From Caldilineaceae bacterium (lineage in GTDB: Bacteria > Chloroflexota > Anaerolineae > Caldilineales > Caldilineaceae), in contig JALSIX010000014.1 in assembly GCA_026989655.1 (NCBI GenBank), forward strand, positions 38,736 through 102,735: 64,000 nucleotides of DNA, given 5' to 3'. The position numbers and the translations under genes were made by a program. Under the pieces are notes generated by a model. That model ran no database searches. It had not been told where the DNA came from and saw only the letters and a program-made list of their open reading frames with translations. Below are positions 58,308-64,000 of the stretch, one piece after another (position 1 is the first letter of the stretch; every line of letters starts with the position of its first letter).

Positions 58308-59010
58308 CGAGTTCCACCACATCCTGGTGGTGGACGACGATCCCTCCATCGTGCACCTGGTGCGCACCAAGCTGGAGCAGGAGGGCTTTCGGGTCACCGG
58401 AGCCTACTCCGGCCCCGAGGCCCTGGCCCAGATCCGCCGCCACGGCCTTCCCCATCTGGCCCTGGTGGACATCGCCATGCCGGAGATGGACGGGTTCGAG
58501 CTGGCCCAGGCTCTCCAGAGCTACGCGGACCTGCCCATCGTCTTCCTCACCGCACTGGACGAGGAGGAGACCATCATCCGGGGCATCGAGTACTTCGCGG
58601 AGGACTACATCACCAAGCCCTTCAAGCTCCGGGAGCTGGTGGCCCGCATCCGCCGGGTCCTGCGCCGCATCGGCGATTTCGCCTACACCCTGGCCCCTGT
58701 GATCCAGGTGGACGACCGCCTGGCCGTGGACTTCGCCCACCAGACCGTCTACATCGAGGGGCGGGCGGTCTCCCTCACCCCCACCGAGACCAAGCTGCTC
58801 TACGTCCTGATGCGCAACGCAGGGCAGGCCGTGAGCACGGACTTCCTGTTACGGCGCATCTGGCCCCTGGACGAGGTGTACGAGGACACCCTGCGGGTCC
58901 ACGTCCATCGTCTGCGGCGCAAGCTCGAGGCCGATCCCTCTCGGCCTCGATACATCGTCACCGAACGGGGCATCGGCTATCGGCTGGGGGTCAAGCCCAT
59001 GGCGCGGTGA
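58279..59010 (+). CDS. OmpR/PhoB family response regulator
   Basis: A 243-residue regulator. The receiver domain has the acidic pocket VVDDDPS, phospho-acceptor Asp64 (LALVDIAMPEMDGFEL), the switch Thr in VFLTALDEEE and Lys113 (DYITKPFKLRELVARI). The C-terminal winged helix (about 145-240) reads VSLTPTETKLLYVLMRNAGQ, RVHVHRLRRKLEADPSRP and VTERGIGYRLG. ATG 58279 lies inside hisS (29-bp overlap); GTG 58264 is an alternative. No intact histidine kinase follows; the candidate partner three genes on (61225-62451) has degraded catalytic boxes. Confidence 0.93.
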
Positions 59011-59137
59011 ACCCAACTTTCCCCGAAAACCGCAATTTCAGCCATTCCCGAACTCCCCCGCGATCCGTATCCTGGAGGATGTAATGCCGTCTGTAACTTC
59101 CCACCCCTAGCATGAGCAGATACAGGAGAGACCACCG

Positions 59138-59536
59138 ATGACACCGAACAAGGCAGCCACGGTCACGGCCGAAGCCAACCAGAACCTGGAACGGGCCCGG
59201 GAGATCCTGCTGGGGCCGGTCATGCGGGACTACGAGAACCGGTTTGCCTCTCTGCGCCGGGATGTGGAACGGCTGCAACAGGCCCTGGAACGCACCAACC
59301 GCCAACTCGCCGAACAGGAGAGCAGCACCAGCCGACGGATCCAGGAACTCCGGGAAGAGCTGCTGAAGCAGGATACCGAGCTGCGCGCGGAGCTGCGGGA
59401 GGCCATTCAGAACCTGGTGGACAGCAAGGTGGAGCGGCAGACCCTGGGCGATCTCTTCATCGAGCTGGGGAACCAGGTGAAGGGCGGCGGAGCCCTGGCC
59501 GACGTGCTCCAGGAGATCCTGTCCACGGAATCGTGA
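59138..59536 (+). CDS. Small coiled-coil protein of unknown function
   Basis: A 132-residue, charged, mostly helical protein with heptad-like spacing across about residues 30-95 (RRDVERLQQALERTNRQLAE; RRIQELREELLKQDTELRAE). No signal peptide or membrane segment. The C-terminal VERQTLGDLFIELGNQVKGG and ALADVLQEILS form a distinct amphipathic end. GGAGAG lies about 10 bp before ATG 59138. It sits between the response regulator and the longin-like/GTPase genes in the same direction, so it may be a scaffold or adaptor of that module. No family is named with confidence. Confidence 0.75.
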   Translation: MTPNKAATVTAEANQNLERAREILLGPVMRDYENRFASLRRDVERLQQALERTNRQLAEQESSTSRRIQELREELLKQDTELRAELREAIQNLVDSKVERQTLGDLFIELGNQVKGGGALADVLQEILSTES

Positions 59537-59585
59537 GGAGGCCCCCGCCCTCTCCACGGCCAGGAACAGGGAACCGGCACCCAAC

Positions 59586-60638
59586 ATGACCACACCGCCA
59601 TCGGCCGGTGAGCTCCCGGAGACCGGGCCCTTGACGTCGGCCGGTTCCCCGGAGCGGGAGGCTCCAGGCCAGGAACCCTCCCGCCCGGGTCCTGAGCTCT
59701 CACATGCGACGAGCCAGGCGTCCGACGATGGGGCGCGCGCGCCCGAGGCCGGACAGCCTCTCCCCGAGGCCCTGCCCCCGGGGGCCCGTGGGTCCCCCTC
59801 CCCCGAGGGAGACACGTCCCCGGGGGCCTCTGCCCCCACCGAGGGGCTCCAGGACCCGGATCTGGAGACCCTGCGGGCCATCCTGACCGGCCCGGAACAG
59901 GAGGCACTCCGCCGCCTGGCCCAACGCCTGGCCCGGCTGGAGGCCCAGTTGGATGACCAGGCGGCCCTGGCCCGGGCCATTGCCCCCGCCCTGGGGCCGG
60001 CCCTACGCCAGGAGATCCGGCGCTCCCAGGACGAGATCGTGGAGGCCCTGTACCCCATCGTGGGGCGGCTGGTGATGCGGGCAGTGGCCCAGGCCATGCG
60101 GGACCTGATGCGGGCCGTGGACCGCCGGCTGGAGACCGCGCTGAACTGGCGGACCCTGCGCCGCAAGGTGAAGGCCTGGTGGAGCGGCATTCCCGAGTCG
60201 GAACTGGCCCTGCGAGAGACCCTGCCCGGCTCGGTGGAACAGGTCTTCCTCATCCACCGAGAGACCGGCCTGGTACTGTGGCACAGGGCCCGAGGGCCCT
60301 CCGGGGAGAAAGACCCAGACCTGGTCGGGGCCATGCTCACCGCCATCCAGGACTTCGCCGCCGAGGTCCTGGGCCGGGGAGACAAGGAAGGAGTCCACGA
60401 GCTGGCCACGGAGGGCCAGTCCATCCTGGTGGAGTTCGGGCCCTACAGCTATGTGGCCGCAGTGGTCCAGGGCATGCCACCTCCCGGGCTCCACCGCCGC
60501 CTGGCCCTGCGGGTGCTGGACTTCGACAGCGCTTTCCAGGACCGGCTCCGCCGCTACGAGGGCGACCCCGCGGAGCTGGCCCCAGCAGCCCAGGAGCTGT
60601 TCGGCGAGCTCCTGGACGACGACAACGGCAGCCCATGA
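59586..60638 (+). CDS. Protein with low-complexity N-terminus, helical middle and predicted roadblock/longin-like C-terminal domain
   Basis: A 350-residue soluble protein. Residues 1-95 are Pro/Gly/Ser/Glu-rich and probably disordered. Residues about 100-215 are helical (LRAILTGPEQEALRRLAQRL; RSQDEIVEALYPIVGRLVMR). From about 215 an alpha/beta region (SVEQVFLIHRETGLVLWHRA; LVGAMLTAIQDFAAEVL; VEFGPYSYVAAVVQGMPPP) has the order and hydrophobic pattern expected of a roadblock/longin-type fold. Similar segments occur, as I recall, at the N-terminus of some OmpA-domain proteins, but no OmpA domain is present here. Such folds commonly bind small GTPases, and the next gene encodes one (41-bp gap). 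ATG 59586 has a weak ribosome site. Confidence 0.7.
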   Translation: MTTPPSAGELPETGPLTSAGSPEREAPGQEPSRPGPELSHATSQASDDGARAPEAGQPLPEALPPGARGSPSPEGDTSPGASAPTEGLQDPDLETLRAILTGPEQEALRRLAQRLARLEAQLDDQAALARAIAPALGPALRQEIRRSQDEIVEALYPIVGRLVMRAVAQAMRDLMRAVDRRLETALNWRTLRRKVKAWWSGIPESELALRETLPGSVEQVFLIHRETGLVLWHRARGPSGEKDPDLVGAMLTAIQDFAAEVLGRGDKEGVHELATEGQSILVEFGPYSYVAAVVQGMPPPGLHRRLALRVLDFDSAFQDRLRRYEGDPAELAPAAQELFGELLDDDNGSP

Positions 60639-60679
60639 GTGAGCACCCGCGACCAGACGGGTAGTAGGGGGGGATCTCT

Positions 60680-61228
60680 GTGCGTTCCGTGAGCAAAAAG
60701 GTCTGCCTGCTGGGCGACTTCGCGGTGGGCAAGACCAGCCTCCTGCGGCGGTTCGTCTACAACCGCTTCGACGACCGCTACATGAGCACCATTGGCGTCA
60801 AGGTGAGCCGGAAGACCCTGGTGCTGCCCGGGATGGAAGGCGAACCCGTGGAGCTGGTCCTCCTCCTCTGGGACCTGGCCGGCGGTGACCGGTTCACGAA
60901 CCTGCTTGAGAGCTACCTCCGGGGAAGCGCCGGAGCCATCCTGGTCTGCGATCTGACCCGCCCCCACACCTTGGACGCACTGGAGAACTACATCCACGAC
61001 CTGCGGGGGGCAAGCCCGGAGGCGGTCTACGTGCTGGCCGCCAACAAACAGGACCTGGTCCCCCAGGACGCGGTGCCCCAGACCCATCTCCAGGCCTTCA
61101 CGCAACGCCATGCCATCCCCTACACCCTCACCAGCGCCAAGACGGGCATGAACGTGGACACGCTCTTCCGTCTGCTGGGAGAGCAGCTCCTGCGGCCCCA
61201 GGTGATGGACGGAGGAGGTGCCCGGTGA
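60680..61228 (+). CDS. Ras/Rab-like small GTPase
   Basis: A 182-residue single-domain GTPase. G1 GDFAVGKTS (residues 12-20), switch-I Thr37 in YMSTIGVKV (Rab-like), G3 WDLAGGD (64-70), G4 NKQD (122-125) and G5 TSAK (151-154) are all present. The position equivalent to Ras Gln61 is Gly69, so intrinsic hydrolysis is probably slow and an external activator may be needed. There is no C-terminal Cys for lipidation. It falls in the prokaryotic Ras-superfamily group of largely unknown function. The GTG start at 60680 follows a G-rich run; GTG 60689 is possible. The stop overlaps the next gene as GTGA. Confidence 0.92.
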   Translation: MRSVSKKVCLLGDFAVGKTSLLRRFVYNRFDDRYMSTIGVKVSRKTLVLPGMEGEPVELVLLLWDLAGGDRFTNLLESYLRGSAGAILVCDLTRPHTLDALENYIHDLRGASPEAVYVLAANKQDLVPQDAVPQTHLQAFTQRHAIPYTLTSAKTGMNVDTLFRLLGEQLLRPQVMDGGGAR

Positions 61229-62451
61229 ACCCTGCCCTGGGTGCCCATCTCCTCCAGGAGAGCCGTCTGGCCTATCTCCTGTGCGATGCCCGCCTCCAGG
61301 TACTGGAGGTAGGGGGCGATCCTTCCCTGCTCTCCCCGGTTCAGGCCCCCGCCCCCGGTCCAGAGCCCGAAGCCCCCCACCTGAGCACCCAGATCCCCGA
61401 ACTGGAGGCCCTGGAGGAATCCATCCACCAGGTCCTGCAGGGCACTCTCCCATCCCTGGAGTTCCCCCGGGTGACCCGCAGCGGGCCGGATGGCTCCCCC
61501 CGGTACCTGTCCATCCGCCTGAGCCGCCTCGCGCCGGACCTTTCTCCCCCGGCCCAGCTCCTCTGTCTGGTCCGCGATGTGACGGAACAGGGGCAGGTGG
61601 AACAGGCCCTCATGCAACAGCGCAACGAGCTGGCCCTGCTCAAGGAACAACTGGAACGCCAGAACCAGGTCCTGACCGTGGCCAACTGGGAGCTGGCCCT
61701 GGCCAACCGGCTCCGCAACGCGTTCGTGGCCCTGGTGGGCCACAAGCTCCGTACCCCCCTGACCGGTCTGCTGGGTCAGTTGGAGCTCCTCCTGGAGGAA
61801 CCCCACCCCCTCCCCGATCCCATCCGGGCACAACTGCATCGCCTGGCCGACCACGCCCAAGCCCTTCTGACCACCGTGCAGACCATGGTGGACGCGCTCC
61901 GGATTGAGGCCGACCAGGTGGAGCTGCTCCTGGTGCCCCATCCCCTTCGTCCCCTGCTGGACGAGGCGGTGGCACGGATCCAGCCCGTGTTGCGCCTCCG
62001 AGGCCAGCGGCTCATGGTCCACTGGGAGCCTCCAGACCTCTGCCTGCTCTGCGACCGACGACGCTGCATCCAGATCCTGGAGCACCTGTTGGGCCTGGTG
62101 GCCCGCCGGGCCCCCCAGGCCGCCACCCTCCAGGTGACGGTGCGCCTGGCGGAGAACCACGACGTGGAGATCGCGATCACCGCGGAGGGATTCCAGGAAC
62201 CCCCGCTGGACCAGATCCCGCCTCCCCGCCACCTGCCCCCCGTCCACCAGGACGGCCGCTGGCTGGACATGGACACCGGCTTGAGCCTCTTCCTGGCCCA
62301 CGGATTCATGGAGTTCCACGGCGGCTCGCTGGAGCTCCGCTCGGACGAGCAAGGGCAACCCCACCTGGTGGTCACCTTCCCCTCCCTGGACCCCGACCCC
62401 TCCCAGGAGCTCTCCTCCCAGCCCCTGGGCTCCTCTTCCCGCCGGGCCTGA
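61225..62451 (+). CDS. PAS/histidine-kinase-like sensor protein with degraded catalytic boxes
   Basis: A 408-residue soluble protein. Residues 1-125 resemble a PAS-type sensor (LLCDARLQVLEVGGD to LSPPAQLLCLVRDVTEQGQV), followed by a coil (ALMQQRNELALLKEQLERQN) and a HisKA-like helix pair with H-box LVGHKLRTPLTGLLGQLELL (His173, but Lys174 replaces the usual Glu). The C-terminal HATPase-like region lacks the N-box Asn (CIQILEHLLGLVARRA) and the GxGLGL G-box (DMDTGLSLFLAHGFMEFHGG). It may be a pseudokinase that still binds partners. It is coupled to the GTPase gene (GTGA overlap, GGAGGAG upstream). Confidence 0.85.
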   Translation: MNPALGAHLLQESRLAYLLCDARLQVLEVGGDPSLLSPVQAPAPGPEPEAPHLSTQIPELEALEESIHQVLQGTLPSLEFPRVTRSGPDGSPRYLSIRLSRLAPDLSPPAQLLCLVRDVTEQGQVEQALMQQRNELALLKEQLERQNQVLTVANWELALANRLRNAFVALVGHKLRTPLTGLLGQLELLLEEPHPLPDPIRAQLHRLADHAQALLTTVQTMVDALRIEADQVELLLVPHPLRPLLDEAVARIQPVLRLRGQRLMVHWEPPDLCLLCDRRRCIQILEHLLGLVARRAPQAATLQVTVRLAENHDVEIAITAEGFQEPPLDQIPPPRHLPPVHQDGRWLDMDTGLSLFLAHGFMEFHGGSLELRSDEQGQPHLVVTFPSLDPDPSQELSSQPLGSSSRRA

Positions 62452-62549
62452 GCGGCCGCCCTCCCCGTTTCCGACAACCGCCGCCCGGCCACCACCTTGC
62501 CTGTCCCCGCGGATCCCCTCCCCAGAGAAAGCTTACATTTTCCGATCAA

Positions 62550-62567
62550 ATGACAGCAAACTGTCAT
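62550..62567. promoter_or_regulatory. Perfect inverted repeat, operator candidate
   Basis: ATGACAG (62550-62556) and CTGTCAT (62561-62567) with a CAAA centre form a perfect 7-4-7 repeat. It is in an AT-rich patch about 270 bp upstream of the surface-protein gene and about 100 bp after the sensor gene. It may be a protein-binding site for regulation of the downstream gene. Confidence 0.5.
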
Positions 62568-62699
62568 GCCCCCGGGCAGTTGCCCGTGTTATGTCTATGA
62601 CCAGGAAGGCCCGATACCGCGACGCACGGCCCTGGACCAGCCCATCCCGTGGGTCCGCAGGAATCCGGATGCAGGAGGCCGGTCCCTGCAGCCGATATC

Positions 62700-62795
62700 A
62701 CGAGAGATCTCGCGCCCGGTACGGGGGCGCGCACCGGGTTGCCCACGAAGAGGGTCGGGCACCACGTGCCCGGGGTGCAGATGCCCCTCTCGTCG
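62700..62795 (+). ncRNA. Structured 5' leader candidate upstream of the surface-protein gene
   Basis: Two strong adjacent helices are visible: CGCGCCC/GGGCGCG (62711-62717 with 62725-62731, 7-nt loop), and a nested element in which CGGGCAC/GTGCCCG (62756-62762 with 62766-62772, loop CAC) is enclosed by ACG-A-AGAGGG (62745-62754) pairing with CCCTCTCGT (62785-62793). No known riboswitch class is recognised. It ends about 40 nt before the start codon, suitable for control of translation or attenuation. Confidence 0.35.
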
Positions 62796-62835
62796 AAGAT
62801 GTCCAACAGAACGGGAGCGCCAGGGAGTTGCAGCC

Positions 62836-64000
62836 ATGGGTGTCGGTCGGTATCGAGTGCGGTGGAACACGGTCTATCTGACCCTGGTGGTGGGACTGCT
62901 CGCCTTCCTCCTCTGGGGATCGCTGCCGGAGAATCCCGCCGTCCGTGCCCTCGCAGAGCCGGTGGTGGACGGCCTGCTGGACGACACATACACCTTCCTC
63001 CGGGCCTACACCGACATCCCCGACGATCCAGAGGAAGAACCCGCCCCCGGGGTCCTCTACGGCTACGAAGGGGCCGAGACCTGCTACTGGGCCTTCGTGG
63101 TGGACCGAGGGTTCAACGACAATGTCTACGCGCCCAAGGGAATGGACGACCCCTATCTGATCCAGGATGGCTGGGTCGTGGGGCGAAACCGGGCCCGCAA
63201 ACACGACTTCAAGGCCCTCTACCGGAGCGACAGGGCCCAGTTCACCGTGACCGGACCCGGAGGCTCCTACGCTTTCTATCTGGATCTGTTGCACCCGCTG
63301 GAAGAGGGCTCCACCGACCCCGCGGACTACATCTCGGGGCTGACCGGCTATGAAGGCAGCAATCGCCAGGATCCCTACGTGAGTGCGGCTGCCACCTCCA
63401 CCCACTGGAACATCCTCCACTCCGGTTGGCCCCAGTGGTATCTGCGCTCGCCGGATGATTTCAACTACAACCTCCACTCCGGCAACTACTGGGAATGGCA
63501 GATCATCTACGAGTTCGCGATCCCCAAGGCCGCGCTCAGTCAACTGGGCATCGGGGATGGCTGTGGGCAGCTCGAGATGACGGATGCCCACAATTCCCCC
63601 AGCAAGTTCGTGGAGGAGAGGGCCACCATCGGTGACTACGTGTGGCACGATGCCAACGGAAACGCCCTCCAGGACGATGGAGGTCCCCAGGCGGGGCTCG
63701 CCAACGTCACGCTCTATCTGTGGCAGGATGGTGCCGTGGTCCGCACCACATCCACGGGCCCGGATGGATCCTATCGCTTCGTCAACCTCAGGGAAGGGAC
63801 CTACACGGTGGATGTGGACGAGTCCACCCTCCCTCCAGGGTTCACCCTCACCACGGGGAACGAACCCTTGACAGTGACTGTGGAGGAAGAAGAGGACTAC
63901 GAGGACGCGGATTTCGGCTATGCCGCCGTGCCCGTGAACACCCCAACCCACACGCCCACGGCCACCCCGACCCACACGCCCACGCCGGCGCCCACGGACA
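62836..64000 (+). CDS. Membrane-anchored surface protein with SdrD-B-like domain (3' end beyond window)
   Basis: An open frame from ATG 62836 runs off the window end without a stop (388 residues visible). GGGAG lies about 8 bp before the ATG. An N-terminal membrane segment (TVYLTLVVGLLAFLLWGSL) is followed by an extracellular region of about 230 residues of unrecognised family, aromatic-rich (SGWPQWYLRSPDDFNYNLHS). Near residue 270 a Cna-B/SdrD-B-like domain begins (ATIGDYVWHDANGNALQDDG; GLANVTLYLWQDGAVVRTTS; GSYRFVNLREGTYTVDVDES). Then a Thr-Pro linker with repeated THTPT units starts. Codon use is slightly less G/C-biased than in the neighbours. Probably a cell-surface structural or adhesion protein. 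Confidence 0.85.
   Translation, partial: MGVGRYRVRWNTVYLTLVVGLLAFLLWGSLPENPAVRALAEPVVDGLLDDTYTFLRAYTDIPDDPEEEPAPGVLYGYEGAETCYWAFVVDRGFNDNVYAPKGMDDPYLIQDGWVVGRNRARKHDFKALYRSDRAQFTVTGPGGSYAFYLDLLHPLEEGSTDPADYISGLTGYEGSNRQDPYVSAAATSTHWNILHSGWPQWYLRSPDDFNYNLHSGNYWEWQIIYEFAIPKAALSQLGIGDGCGQLEMTDAHNSPSKFVEERATIGDYVWHDANGNALQDDGGPQAGLANVTLYLWQDGAVVRTTSTGPDGSYRFVNLREGTYTVDVDESTLPPGFTLTTGNEPLTVTVEEEEDYEDADFGYAAVPVNTPTHTPTATPTHTPTPAPTD

Larger units (their letters stand above)
62452..62835 (+). other. 384-bp intergenic region with operator-like repeats and structured leader
   Basis: No gene is supported. From about 62,525 the sequence is AT-richer than its surroundings. It contains a perfect hairpin/operator (62550-62567), a second palindrome CGGGCA/TGCCCG (62573-62586), then a stretch of successive hairpins (62700-62795) just before the surface-protein gene. 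No confident promoter boxes were found; weak candidates lie around 62,590-62,610. Confidence 0.55.

Noticed and set aside
62698..63975. Minus-strand open frame of 425 codons near the window end
   Set aside because: It lies opposite the surface-protein frame, which has an N-terminal membrane segment and a recognisable SdrD-B-like domain.

Overview
The window is bacterial chromosomal DNA of high G+C (by eye two thirds or more), gene-dense, with strongly G/C-biased third codon positions. No rRNA, tRNA, insertion sequence, prophage or CRISPR array was recognised. The best overall guess is a moderately thermophilic member of the Chloroflexota (Anaerolineae/Caldilineae type). This is inferred from a short Thermus-like EF-Ts, a TtuB/TtuA tRNA-thiolation pair typical of thermophiles, a FabL-type enoyl reductase, an F420 gene (cofE), Pro/Thr-linkered surface proteins and the rpsB-tsf-pyrH-frr-uppS-cdsA order. 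No sequence search was possible, so the phylum is an inference.

Layout. 1-7.9 kb: a branched-chain amino acid type ABC transporter (livH partial, livM, a long-tethered binding lipoprotein, livF), a 51-codon small ORF, an acyl-CoA dehydrogenase, a PaaK-like adenylate-forming enzyme and a FabH-like ketoacyl synthase, all rightward. 8.0-13.0 kb: the translation/envelope cluster rpsB, tsf, pyrH, frr, uppS, cdsA behind a good promoter. 13.0-18.4 kb leftward: an M20 peptidase, then a tight five-gene set (slipin, DUF971, M50/CBS site-2-type protease, alpha/beta hydrolase, rpe). 18.9-20.1 kb: ttuB-ttuA, closed by a strong hairpin. 20.3-26.5 kb leftward: DUF1028 hydrolase, two multi-spanning glycosyltransferase-like proteins sharing a C-terminal domain, and rsmD.

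26.7-33.1 kb: a GntR/UTRA regulator behind a perfect TTGACA-N17-TATAAT promoter with a palindromic operator at the expected transcription start, then YgeY-type hydrolase, carbamate kinase, CPBP membrane protease, YgeW-type carbamoyltransferase and fabF. 33.4-40.1 kb: thrC, trmB, a HAD phosphatase, lepA and a 1-pyrroline-5-carboxylate dehydrogenase-like enzyme ending at a 13-bp perfect hairpin. 40.2-44.7 kb: fabL, a secreted polysaccharide deacetylase, a phosphatidylcholine-synthase-like enzyme and radA. 45.0-47.7 kb: a BMP lipoprotein and its duplicated ABC ATPase, with no permease in view. 47.7-50.1 kb leftward: moxR-DUF58. 50.5-53.7 kb: clpC and a convergent tsaC-like gene. 53.9-58.3 kb: a stand-alone GyrA-C-terminal-like propeller protein, yqeB, cofE and hisS.

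58.3-62.5 kb holds the most unusual unit: an OmpR-type response regulator, a small coiled-coil protein, a protein with a predicted roadblock/longin-like C-terminal domain, a Ras/Rab-like small GTPase whose switch-II glutamine is replaced, and a PAS/histidine-kinase-like protein with degraded catalytic boxes. It looks like a bacterial small-GTPase signalling module coupled to two-component parts. The window ends inside a membrane-anchored SdrD-B-like surface protein preceded by a 384-bp, strongly structured non-coding leader.

Promoter-like sites recur as TATAAT/TACAAT boxes, several with an extended TGn element; all are predictions from sequence alone.
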